Position numbers and translations under genes: made by a program. A stretch of 64,000 nucleotides of DNA from Pochonia chlamydosporia 170 (Eukaryota; Ascomycota; Sordariomycetes; Hypocreales; Clavicipitaceae). The DNA is taken from positions 663,681 to 727,680 of the forward strand of contig NW_019154050.1 in the NCBI RefSeq assembly GCF_001653235.2. The letters are read 5' to 3'. Position 1 is the first letter of the stretch, and the number at the start of each line of letters is the position of its first letter. The notes under the pieces were generated by a model that was given only the letters and a program-made list of their open reading frames with translations, was not told where the DNA came from and did no database searches. Positions 1 to 10,114 of this stretch are shown here, piece by piece.

Positions 1-1362
1 GCTTGAGAATACTGACGCGCCAAGTGTGCGACGATAAACTGTACCTGACCCGCTGTTGTTAGGTCGGGGTGGGATGCCCCTCTTTTTTGGTTCTATATTG
101 TGCCAAACCCAGGGACAGGCTCATTTCCGGGCAAAAAAAAGTACATTTCATTTTAAATGAATGGATTCTGAACCTGAAACCCTATTCCAGAACTTTCACA
201 AACTTTGAGACTTCATATCGGTGAACTCGAACATAGGCACATTTTTCTTTTGTTATGAGCCTCTGCTAATAGATACTTTTGAAGGTAGTACAAGCTTGGC
301 TAGAGTGCAAAGCCGCAGATGGTCGTTATCTAGCAAATCCCGCGACATGAATTTCGCCCTTTACTGTACCACTCAAATATTTTAATAGAGAAAAAGCGTG
401 TCTTTTATATATGCGACCTTTCTAAAGACAATATAACAGAAAGAAACGAACCGCCCAATTGATACCAGCGATCTAAACTGATACAGAGCATGTTAAATGG
501 CGTCGCAAGTGTTGGGGACGAATTGCCTGTTTACATAGGCCTTAACGTGTCTCCATTTTTTGTTTAATTCGGAAGCTATCGGTTGCTTGGGTAAGTTCCT
601 CTGCTCCCCTTGGGCCAACTTAACTAACAAATTGTTTTAACAGTTGGTGAACTAGTCGAATGTCGCTCCGGGACCAGCGCCTTCGTGGGTAGTTTGGCCT
701 CATGACATCGACAAGATTCAGCAATGGAAGGTGTTTCTGATCCACTGAAGAGTGCATATTGGCGAAACAGTAAAATAATCTCCGAACAAGAAACGTAAGA
801 GCTTGAGGAATAGGCATTGACGGAAAACTTCAACTCGACAGCCATGATGGGGGTTCGCCTAACGTTGGGGCTGCCTTATGCGCAGGCGGCGCATGGTATA
901 CATGTCAGTATCGCATAGGTTGGGATTTTCTGGAATCACGAATGTGATTGTTCCCCCGAATAAATTCCCCCGCATTTGAAGATCGTGTATAGGCTAAAGT
1001 CTCTTCTAATACCTGTTCTGCACAGGCACGGAACCCAGTTTCAATTTTGTTTCCTGAATGATGTTCTCGTCAGACTCACAGGGGTGCCTCTCCCGGATTC
1101 AGGAGTACGAAAGTAGATCTGGTCAATCACGCAATGAGTCATGATAACACATGGAGCAATTGACTATTTATACGCTATTAGGGTTGTTGTGCCGATGGCT
1201 CGTCGTCTGGCGCTCTCTAATAAACATTAGCTTCACCTCATTATCCTCTTAAGTATTGTCCTTTTTCAGTCTTCCTGGAATATCCTCTTGGAAGACCATT
1301 ATTCGGATGTACGCCTATTGAGTTGCACCCATTGAGCTGCCGTTGCTAGCCGCGTTTAGAAG
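1..1362. other. No gene recognised
   Basis: AT-rich sequence without a supported reading frame. Only short overlapping open frames are present, none with a recognisable domain. Confidence 0.5.
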
Positions 1363-1782
1363 ATGGGCAGGCTAATTAAAAACCATTGGGGTCGCCTCAT
1401 CGTCCTCACTGCCGCCGCCTATCAAGTTGGCGCCGCTATTGAAGGGTTTTTTTGGCCTAAGATATTTTTGGACTTCCTGACCAAGAAATTCGACCCAGCT
1501 GTGAAACCTGTTCCCATTCTACAAACCATTAACCTTCTCCTTGGAATGGGCATGCTTATGCTTGAATGGCCCTTAAGTATTATGACTAGGTTAAGTCTCT
1601 ATAACTCGCTCAAACTTCGACTTATCCTATTGCCAATAGTTGCCTTTACTTCACTTTTAATGTATCAGTCCACTAATCCGGCAATCTACTACCTAATTGG
1701 AATGGTGGTCTACTTAATGGCTTATAATGATGGCGAGACAATTTGCGGGACGCCTTGGAGTGTACCAAACGACCACGCTTAA
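1363..1782 (+). CDS. Small DUF7727-like integral membrane protein
   Basis: A single open frame encodes 139 residues. It starts MGRLIKNHWGRLIVLTAAAYQ and has four hydrophobic segments, at about residues 12-33, 50-72, 84-103 and 107-124. The pattern of an N-terminal KNHW/RLI motif, a GFFWPKIF-like segment, the PVPILQTINLLLG segment and a C-terminal Y-L-I-G then PW matches the fungal DUF7727 family as I remember it; these are small membrane proteins of unknown function. The length fits the family and no intron is needed. No neighbour suggests a pathway. The identification rests on memory of the family and not on a search. Confidence 0.7.
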   Translation: MGRLIKNHWGRLIVLTAAAYQVGAAIEGFFWPKIFLDFLTKKFDPAVKPVPILQTINLLLGMGMLMLEWPLSIMTRLSLYNSLKLRLILLPIVAFTSLLMYQSTNPAIYYLIGMVVYLMAYNDGETICGTPWSVPNDHA

Positions 1783-2105
1783 CAAGAGGAGGAGAGTCCG
1801 TGAACGATGGTTGTTCTGGCTCCATATGATTGGCTTGAAGATACAAGGCAGCGTGCCAATCAGCAGTTTCAGCAGTAACGTTAAAGACGCAGCATTGCTC
1901 TCGGTAACTGGCTTCCCTTCATGGCTTCGCCTGCAGTGCCCAAGCAAAACCCATCCACACCGAATCCGAATTGCTATTTGTTGATAACGGGATTAATTTT
2001 TGTCTATACAAACTGTTTTGGAGCCCCAGGCTCTTCCAGTAGGACCTGTATCATTTGTTTACTTGATCTAATACGATCTGCACCACACCAATAAACTCGC
2101 CTGAC

Positions 2106-3755
2106 ATGTATACCTCTGCGGTAGATCGTTACGATGCGACAACAGGGCCATTCGAGAGCGACCTCAGCGACAGACGCGGCAAAACCTCTGGCGATCTCGA
2201 ACGCAGAACTTCGACAAAAATCTGCTTCAAAATCACGAGTCCAACTTCATCTTCACATGGAAATTCGGTATCAATAGTTCCAAGTTCACAAAGTACACAA
2301 AGCTGGCGGGCGTACCCCTCAGAGCCCGCACAAGGGCAAACGCAACTTGTTTCCCCCACTTCCAAAAGTAGGATGTATAGTGCTCACTTCGTTGACAATG
2401 AGAGAAAATCGCTTTCCCCTGTGGCTAAAGACATCAAGAATACCTCGAACTCGGAAGCTCCTGACATAGGGGGTATCCTTTTGGGATATTGGCGAGACTC
2501 TAGTATCCTGGATGATGCTGGGAAGCAAGCGGTCATCGGCATTATAGACGCTGCGGATAGATTGAGAATGCGAATAATAGCCAAGACGAGGAAAGGAGAG
2601 CCATTAGCTGACGGGTACAGGGTGCCTGCTGGAAGTGGTGCATCCTGGGTGAAGTTTGACCGTATTGTCTTCGCGGACCATCTAGTTGGCTTAAATTACG
2701 CTCAAATCAAGGAATATACGCGCATACGATCTCAGACGGTTCCAGAGAAGACGCAAGAAGAACGCATTGCTGCGGAGGTAGTTGCAGTTAACGAGGCTGT
2801 GCGCCGGGTAGAGGCAAGCAGCTTCCTGAATGATCCCTCCGAGCCAGTACCAACAGCATACGGGACCGACTCACCGGATCTACCTATTGAACTTACACGG
2901 CCTGGACCATCTCTTAAACGGCCACGGCCGTCCAATGGGTTTGCCGCGACTTATCCAGCAACCACTCAATGGGTCTCTGAGCTGACTTCCTCCGTACGAC
3001 GTCCGGTGGGCGGACAACCGAATGGGCTTCAGATTTATTCCCTAGCAGGCACCCGCCCGACGGGCGTCCTTATAGGATCTTGGTACCGATCTGGTGAAGC
3101 TGTCGCCGAGGATCGCCATGCAGTGTATGGTGTTGTTGGACCATCCGATATATTCAGCATTAGGGTAGTACCCGAGACAAGAGATGGGCGGTTTGTGGGG
3201 GGTAACTTTCCAACGCAACCAAATGCGTCATGGATTCCATTTCAAGAGGTTGAGCTGGAGCCTCACCTTAAGCCACTTACCCAACAGGAAGTTAAGGAGT
3301 ATTGTGAAATACGGCAATATCAACTTAGTCGCGGCGAGTCTGCCTCGGAGAGAATTGCTAACGAAACAAGGGCTATATACGAAGTGTATGCAATGAAATA
3401 CAGAAAACCCCATGGCACCTCAACAGCTCCACAGCCTGCCGCCCTCGAAGCCGGAGCAGGTGCGTCTGAAACCAATGCCAACATCAAGCCGGCGAAGATG
3501 CTCGTCGATCGAAACAGGACGGATCGCGGTGTTTCTACGTACGAAAATCGAGCGGTATGCTCCTTCAGTAAGCCTGAAGTCGTCCGTCGACCGACGACCG
3601 GCCCGACGGATGTAAAGACGTACGACAGGACTAAATATGAGCGCAAAGCCTCTGGTCCCTTTGCGGGGAAGCTCGTCTCACAGGGCACCATTATCAATAT
3701 TGACGGAGAGGATTATGTAGAATATCGTGTCCTTACTAGGCCCCTGTTTGTCTAA
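2106..3755 (+). CDS. Unrecognised protein with two copies of a ~115-residue domain
   Basis: An uninterrupted 549-residue frame with ATG start. Two related modules can be seen. The first covers about residues 121-240 (GGILLGYWRDS ... ASWVKFDRIVF ... QIKEYTRIR). The second covers about 318-430 (TGVLIGSWYRS ... ASWIPFQEVEL ... EVKEYCEIR). Each has a G-x-L-x-G-x-W opening, a central SW-(V/I)-x-F core, a K-E-Y-x-x-I-R helix and an E-R-I-A helix. Low-complexity linkers separate them, and a short C-terminal tail holds an I-N-I-D-G-E-D-Y-V-E-Y strand-like motif. I do not recognise the family. There is no signal peptide or membrane segment. A long intact frame with an internal domain duplication argues for a real gene. 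Confidence 0.6.
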   Translation: MYTSAVDRYDATTGPFESDLSDRRGKTSGDLERRTSTKICFKITSPTSSSHGNSVSIVPSSQSTQSWRAYPSEPAQGQTQLVSPTSKSRMYSAHFVDNERKSLSPVAKDIKNTSNSEAPDIGGILLGYWRDSSILDDAGKQAVIGIIDAADRLRMRIIAKTRKGEPLADGYRVPAGSGASWVKFDRIVFADHLVGLNYAQIKEYTRIRSQTVPEKTQEERIAAEVVAVNEAVRRVEASSFLNDPSEPVPTAYGTDSPDLPIELTRPGPSLKRPRPSNGFAATYPATTQWVSELTSSVRRPVGGQPNGLQIYSLAGTRPTGVLIGSWYRSGEAVAEDRHAVYGVVGPSDIFSIRVVPETRDGRFVGGNFPTQPNASWIPFQEVELEPHLKPLTQQEVKEYCEIRQYQLSRGESASERIANETRAIYEVYAMKYRKPHGTSTAPQPAALEAGAGASETNANIKPAKMLVDRNRTDRGVSTYENRAVCSFSKPEVVRRPTTGPTDVKTYDRTKYERKASGPFAGKLVSQGTIINIDGEDYVEYRVLTRPLFV

Positions 3756-4202
3756 GCCATTGTCTTTTATTGGGAATACAATATTGGGTTTGGCAGCGGC
3801 GCGAACGAAGGTTGGAGAAGGCGGCTTTTGTTAGTTATTCGTAATAGGTCTGTTATTTATTTTGTTTTATTTTGATGCACGATATAGCAAATGAAACTAG
3901 TACGCATCAGACAGCATCCGTGTTTTCTTTGACAGCTGCCTTACAACTCGGGCATCATCATATGAGATCGGGCCCTACACACTGCAGACATGAATTAGGT
4001 ACATAAGGAGACATATTCACTACGCGAAAAAAAAAATTGCCACTATTGGATCGTGCGAAAGGGGACCGGACTTTCATATGGAAATGGAAGCAGCAAGAGA
4101 ATCCTAGTAAGAAGTTATATTCTTTGGCCCGATTGCTACGCAGCCCTATACCGGCACCCGCAAAAGTAATGGCATCAATTGCAGCCAGCCAAGTTTGGTT
4201 GT
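3756..4202. other. No gene recognised
   Basis: Intergenic spacer between the duplicated-domain gene and the 3' end of the convergent PAQR gene. It holds an A-rich run near 4026-4035 and nothing else I can support. Confidence 0.5.
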
Positions 4203-5272
4203 TCAAGATGGCCCATTCTGACAGTGCATACTTGCATCAACCCCCCAGCGCTGGTATAGTCCCAGCAGTCCTTGCAGTCTGATGTGAGCCCCTAATATCA
4301 CCAGTATATGCATCCAATCATGGCTGTGTCCCAATAGATCAAGTTTCCCTGGCAGCCATCTTTCCGGCACTCTAGCTACATACAATGCACCCCCGGCGAA
4401 ATTTACCGTCGCCAGGCCGAGAAATGACCACAGACCCGCAATGCGATCAAGCTTGTTCAGAGACTTGAGAGCAAGCCAAGCTTGGAGAAGCGGCAAGAAC
4501 AAACTCGCGCCCAGGAAGCAATACGTAAGGAGCCTTCCGATGCGGCAATCAGGCCGGCGGAAGTCCGGGCGCAGGGTAATACACGCACAAGAGCCTGCGG
4601 TAAGGAATATAGAAGAAAAATGCAATACACGAACGGTTGAAGACGCACACCGGAGGGCAAAATGCGCACAGGATAACCCAGAGCCCCACATAACGAAGAC
4701 AATGCCCAAGTGGTCGAGTTTATTGCTAAACAGACACAGACCAAGGCTGTGATCAGAAAACGTGTGAAAGACGGCGGAGAGGGCGAAACAGACGATGACG
4801 CATAGGTAATACAGGGACACGGCAAGGAAGTCGGAAGTCTCGTAGTCGATTCGCGAGGGATCATCGGCCACTACGGCAAAACGGAACCGGACGAATCTCG
4901 CGAAGTCAAGGAGGAATTGTACGGCACCAATGATATGTGACCAAATATTGGCTGTTGTTATGGGCGAGTTTCACACGAAATTAGCAGTTGTTGCCGCCTG
5001 GCTAGAGGAAGGAGTGCTTGCCGGTTTCGTTATGAGCCTTAAATATGCTCGTGATAGATCCCGTGTAGGAAAATGACGGGTAGCTGACAGTCAAATGAAC
5101 CGTGTCCTACGTGGCATAAGAGCTGACGATGTCCTTACCGATACCCTGTAAGAATAAGGTCGTTATCCCTTTGGTTGTAAATATCGTGACTCTCTTCAAG
5201 TGTACCGGCAAAGTAAAGTCGTACCTCTGCCAAGGCACTGCGTTCGTTAGCATGTCTTGACGATTCATTACA
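4203..5272 (-). CDS. PAQR/HlyIII-family (adiponectin-receptor-like, Izh-type) membrane protein
   Basis: I assembled three minus-strand exons. The first is 5272-5139 (5' limit open, no in-frame ATG seen), the second 5083-5022 and the third 4951-4203. The first intron is GT-AG (5138-5084). The second (5021-4952) uses a GC donor (GCAAGC) and a CAG acceptor. The spliced reading gives DNDLILTGYR, then SIFKAHNET joined to ANIWSHIIGA, the classic PAQR signature. SAVFHTFSDHS follows, and the C-terminal DLLGHSHDWMHILVILGAH supplies the conserved His-x3-His. Seven hydrophobic segments are expected from the family and several are visible. The family is membrane-embedded and linked to lipid/ceramide hydrolase or sterol and zinc homeostasis; the substrate here is unknown. 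Over 314 residues are accounted for, near the usual length. The start codon is unresolved: either a further 5' exon exists or the start was lost. Confidence 0.75.
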
Positions 5273-6569
5273 GCATTATCCACGTACTCGTCTCTCCCAA
5301 GAGCAGTAGCTTTCTGCCGTCATTGCGTTGGTTTCTCATGGCTCTAAGAGACAGGAAGGTGAGATGGTGCATTGATTTAGGCCTAGTACAAAGAGAACAG
5401 TAACCTACGAGAGCACGCGAAGTAGAGAATTTCACTTCGGCATTTCTCTAATTTGTATTTACAAGGGTTGGCTACCCCTTCCACCTAAATTTGCTTACCA
5501 TGGCACCCTTTTCATTACCATTTTCTGGTATTTTGCCGACATTCTATTCACGGTGACGACGCTACGCTACGACTGGAGGCACTGTGTGTGCATGAAGTTG
5601 GGTACGGAGCGATGGGACAGGACTTTTTCTACAACTGGAGGTCTAGTGGACGTTAGAGATTTATTCAATGCCACTGGAGCGTAGAGTAAAATGTGGTATT
5701 GTCGCCTCGGGTGGAAATGGACGACACCCATCACGTCTTTGGGGGGAATCCGATAGACCCTTTCAGACACTGAAATGTGAAAGGTAAGGGCCAGAGTCGG
5801 TTAATCGTAAAGCACTTTCCCTGCCATTGGACGGCTGCTACCCTCAAGCTTCTTTCATCGTAGGCATCGGTTCCATGCAGTCAATTGGCTTCAAGACCGC
5901 ACACCCGTATGATTAATTGGTTAGTTTCAATCCCTTTCTTTATTGGCCGGCCATACCTCTTGACAGTAACATGGCTTTATTGGACGGATTGAGTGCATGG
6001 CCACCTTGCCGTCTTCCCTGCGCTCCCGCCGTCCAAACTTCACTCCTACATCAACTGTTCTCTACACGGCCGCAGAAGCATCAAGTCTTTTACTCGTTCC
6101 TGTTGCATAACTACAGATATAGTTCGTGTGTGGATATTACGGAATTTCTGACGCCCAATCCAATTTCCGACCGCCAGCCCTGACCCGGTTAGCTATTCAA
6201 TTGCGGATCTGTATGCGATTACTCTTTGATGGCTGGCTACCATATGGTTATTTTGAAGACGGGGCTGCACTTTCGCACAAGCCGAGTGCCGACAAGACAG
6301 AAGTTACCGGAAAAGCTAGCGCATGTCCATGTATCTTGTAGCAGGAATGATATACGAGTGAGAGTTGTCAGTGTCTTAGCAGATGCAAGGCTCATGGCAC
6401 CATTTCCGACCCTGGAGAAAAACTTGGCTAGGGCCGGGCAGACCTGATGTGGTGTGTGATGTGTTTGTAGAATTACTGGCCGCGACCATTACCGTTAGGA
6501 GCCTTAGGGAGTTTGACGGCACTAGGTTTGACTTTATGAATTTTTGAACCCAGTGGTTGATGGAACTAA
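5273..6569. other. No gene recognised
   Basis: Only short open frames without recognisable domains. An 88-residue frame at 5917-6183 is open but shows nothing I can identify. Confidence 0.4.
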
Positions 6570-6577
6570 CGTGAGTA

Positions 6578-6775
6578 GTGGACTTTGCTCTTACAGAGGC
6601 TGCTTTTACTATCGTCCGAATACTCCAGCGTTATCCGAGCATCCGGCTCCCGGAAGGAGAAACGGTCGATTTAGTTGGCGTTGAAAAGCAGACGATGACC
6701 CTTGTCTTGCAGTTCACCGGGGGTTGTAAGGTAGAACTTGGGGAGGTGAAGCGAGATGGCCATCTTCACCAGTAG
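6578..6775 (+). pseudogene. Cytochrome P450 C-terminal exon relic
   Basis: The frame reads DFALTEAAFTIVRILQRYPSI and continues into a TLVLQFTGGCKVEL tail. This is the segment that follows the heme-binding cysteine loop in fungal P450s (helix L and the last strands), closest in style to CYP52-like enzymes. The heme cysteine motif, the ExxR motif and everything upstream are absent. The piece begins right after a GTGAGTAG-like splice region, so it looks like a lone terminal exon left after loss of the rest of the gene. Confidence 0.6.
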
Positions 6776-8742
6776 ACCCGCGCAAGTTGGAGAATCGAGC
6801 AGCTACGACACACCACCACAAGAAGAACTTCGGACAGAAACCTGGCTGCGGAGGAAGCTTATTGTTGCTGAAACACAGTTCTAGCCGCTAGACGGAAATA
6901 CACAGAATATTGATTGATAGATGTAGTGCTACAGAGCGGGACTCGAGTTGGCGCTCTTTCCCAGTAATCCGTAAGCTCTGTTTTACACTACATGTCTCAG
7001 AGTGGACAGTATGGCCAGCCGTTGATTTCCCAAGCCACCGCTAGAGCTGATGCCATAACCCATCCATCTCCCAGTAACCAAATGATGGAAATGGCGAAGA
7101 ATTGGTGGTAGGGACACCCTTCGGAAATCTATCATTAGCCCTCTGGCAAATTTACACTCAGAAAGACAACCTCCACGGCCTGCCATCATTGTTTTTGGAC
7201 ATAGAGGCTTTCTAATAACCCTGGCTGCTTGGTTTTGGAGGTGGCCGTGGGTCTGCTGGACGCGCTGCTGAGAACAGTTTGGAAGAGGCAATGAACTCTT
7301 CCGGTGCCATCCTTTGACCGCTAATACTACGATGGGCTCATGTGCCCAATAATCGTAGTCGGAATCTGCAAATTCTGTCCTACCAAGGTGATCTTGGTGG
7401 TCCACCTCGGTGAAGAAAATTTTTACAGGACAGAGTTTTTTTTGGGCACCTGGCGTGGTTTTGTTCAGCGCCTCCTCTAAGTCTTGTATGCCAGAAATGA
7501 AGAGGGGTGCATACTCCTGTTGGTTTCCTGGGGGGGGGGGTCGTTCGTTACGTGTTCTCACTGCAGCCTTATTGGTTAGAGAGTGACCTGGCGTGGAATT
7601 CAGGTAACACCCCTCATACAAAAAATTGCCCTACAAAGAGTCAGAATCGAGCAATAGAACGAAGCGGTCTTGACTACAGTTACGCCATGCGCAATCTCAA
7701 AAAAACACCCAACTTCCAGTCGCTTTATTGGTAGAAAATGAAGAGGGAGTGAGATTCGGACGACACTCTCTTACCTGAATAGGCCATAAATTAAACAACA
7801 ACTGAGCAATAGAAAGGAGCGATTACAGCTAAAGCGACACCACATGCACCTCTCATACACACCCAGTATGCGGTCGCTCTGTTTGGTGGACAACGAACAG
7901 GGAGCATGGTTGATGTGAACACCCCACTACCCGAACAGGTGTTATGAAGTTGCAAAATTGAGCAAACAGAAATACGTGATTTTAACTACATCGACACCGG
8001 CATCTGCGCTTTAGAAACAGCCAACATCCAGTGGCCGGATTGGCTACCCTTACTTTTAATATTGGCCAATTATCTGACCACCCTAGCACCCAGTACATCG
8101 GTTGGCTGTGTCTGTGTCAGTACACCAGAGGATAAGCAGGTCGCCTAGCTTCCATGGATTTGGGGTTGCTCAGGAGCTTGGACGGAAGAAACCTGCAGCA
8201 TTTCGTCAAGCAAAAAACCGTACCTACGCCGTTGGGTGAGCTAGGGCGTAGGCACCATGTTAATGGTTCAGCACTGTGGCTGCGTGATGAAATACAGTGC
8301 TCGTCGGCTATGACTTCCTCGAGACCTATTCTGTGTGACCGAATTTAGAGCTAAGACAAGAGGTAAGCATGAAGGTTGGATTGGAGATACAAAGTAGCCG
8401 CATTCAAGATACACTGTGGCAATTGAGCTTCGCAGGGGATGTATTGCCTGAGGTAAGTCGAGTCGCAAGCGGGTACTCGTTGAATCTCGGGTCTCCTGGA
8501 GAGTAACGAGGTCGTTTGGGTCAGGAATTAAGTCACCAGTGACGAGGCTTCTTCCGAAACGAAGTCTCCGTGGGACTGATGCACGAAATTTTCCTCCGGT
8601 TAGCCTCAAGCTATCGGTCGATTCTCACCAAATAACCGGGTATGTGTTTCTGCCGTTTGCAAGCTTATCACTACAAATTTATTGGGCAAGATAGCGGATA
8701 TGTTCAATTCTTGGTTTGGTTAATATAGGACCGTTACGTTTA
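6776..8742. other. No gene recognised; contains an 11-G run
   Basis: There are several open frames but none has a recognisable domain. The longest is a 212-residue minus-strand frame at 6983-7621, low in any familiar motif and overlapping a G homopolymer at 7530-7540. I treat it as non-coding or decayed. Confidence 0.35.
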
Positions 8743-9222
8743 TCAATATCCCAACGTGAATGAGCTATCCTTGAGAAAGCTGCCCATAATGCTTCTGTAC
8801 TTGGAAATCAAGGTCTTTTGCATCTCATTTTGGCGCCGCAGCCGCCGACGCTCTCTTTGAAACACCTTCAGTCTCTTCCTGAGTTCATGCGTGGCTTTTA
8901 ATGCTTCGTCATGTGGCATTGTCTTTTGCTTTTGAGGGCTCTTTTCTCGGGCTGCAGAGTTCGTTGACTTTTCTACTGATGGCGTGACAGCCCAAAAAGA
9001 TGTTCCCACTTCCCGGCAGAGTTCCATTAAAGGCCCAATAGAAAGCTTGCTGAGATGTTTATCGAATAGATAAGATTTTCCTGGCAATGACTGCCAGTAG
9101 TATGGATCATCCTTGGCTGGTATTAAGCGAATATTGGCTGGATCAACGCTCACATTCAATGTCTCACCTGTTGACGGGTTAGCCCTGTTGGCAAAATGGC
9201 GGCTTACTTACTTATATGGCCT
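8743..9222 (-). pseudogene. Unrecognised coding remnant with C-terminal basic coiled coil
   Basis: The minus-strand frame stays open from about 9222 to 8743 without any in-frame ATG at its 5' side. It reads ANPSTGETLNVSVDPANIRL, then WQSLPGKSYLFDKHLSKL, and ends in a strongly basic, Leu-periodic helix (RKRLKVFQRERRRLRRQNEM) typical of a coiled coil. Lack of a start and an upstream stop suggest the C-terminal part of a larger gene. I do not recognise the family; a transposase or transcription-factor tail is possible. Confidence 0.35.
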
Positions 9223-9478
9223 GCAAGCCTTTTTCTACACTCCGTTCTCCACTGGGCCCTATCGACGTTGCTCGCTTTCGACATATTAGCTGCTTGAAGG
9301 AAATAGAGCAAGTCATGCTAGGCTAATTACGCGCTGAGGTATATTTAATTGCCGGTAATTGCCACTGAATTTTCAGAATTTTGATAACAGGAATCTAGTT
9401 CACCAGATTTAGAAATGTAGTTCTAAGCGCCAAGGCTCTGCCTGCCAAATAACCGCTACTACAGAAAAACTGCTACCC

Positions 9479-9486
9479 GTCTTGTC
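9479..9486. repeat. 8-bp target site duplication (left) of hAT-type MITE
   Basis: GTCTTGTC directly precedes the element. The same eight bases follow it at 10070-10077. Confidence 0.85.
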
Positions 9487-10069
9487 TAGTGATGTGGCCT
9501 TGTACAGTACGTGTACGTACAGTACTGTATTTTAGCCCTAGTACCGTACGTACAATGGGGTTGTACAGTACAGTACATACATACAAATTTCCCCTTCCTT
9601 TTTGGGCAATAGTGAGCCCTGCCCTTGCACCATTTTTGAGCCTCAAACCTCAGATTCCACCTCAGTGTCAACACCCAATATATCACCCGTCGACTGTAAT
9701 ACACCTCCCACTCAAAATCCTCATTGGTTGAGGCCATCGCGCCGTCCATCCAGACCTTCTTGCCCTGCGCATTCACAAATAACTCGAGATATGAATCTTC
9801 GAGTTCTAGCCAGTCCTTCTCCTCAAGATCCGCCCAGCGCTTTTTTAGGGTTAGCTTTGGTGGGCGCCATCTTTTTAGCGATACCTTCAATTGGTACAAA
9901 ATCAGGAGTGCGTTGAGCCAACAGAGCTTTTGTACAGCTCCGTATTTGTACGATGTGACCCACAAATTCCCCTATTTGGAATATCGTACGTACGCAGTAC
10001 GCGTACGTACTTTTTCTTCTTGTACGTACGTACGTACAACAGTGTTGTACGAAAAGTACAACATCACTA
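9487..10069. mobile_element. Non-autonomous hAT element (583 bp) with GTAC-rich ends
   Basis: The element begins TAGTGATGT and ends with the inverse ACATCACTA. Its first bases match the hAT terminal pattern (C/T-A-A/G-N-G). Perfect 8-bp direct repeats GTCTTGTC flank it, the hallmark duplication length of hAT insertions. Both subterminal regions (about 9501-9585 and 9985-10060) are packed with GTAC/GTACGTAC palindromes. The core (about 9600-9930) has a different composition and an open minus-strand stretch, possibly a captured gene piece. No transposase is present, so movement would need a relative in trans. It sits 45 bp past the stop codon of the recombinase gene, probably in its 3' untranslated region. 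Confidence 0.85.
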
Positions 10070-10077
10070 GTCTTGTC
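10070..10077. repeat. 8-bp target site duplication (right) of hAT-type MITE
   Basis: GTCTTGTC, identical to 9479-9486. Confidence 0.85.
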
Positions 10078-10114
10078 CCCAGTTACATGACTACCTTTCC
10101 CATTGGAATAGACA

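Noticed and set aside
6920..6993. Inverted GTAGTG/CACTAC ends with a CGAGT-like word, possible tRNA relic
   Set aside because: The B box is off consensus and no acceptor stem forms; too weak to call.
6983..7621. 212-residue minus-strand frame
   Set aside because: No recognisable domain, overlaps an 11-G run, and there is no coding-like periodicity that I can see.
9486..9965. 159-residue minus-strand frame within the GTAC-flanked element
   Set aside because: Both ends of the frame are MITE palindromes; the core may be a captured fragment but the frame as a whole is not a gene.
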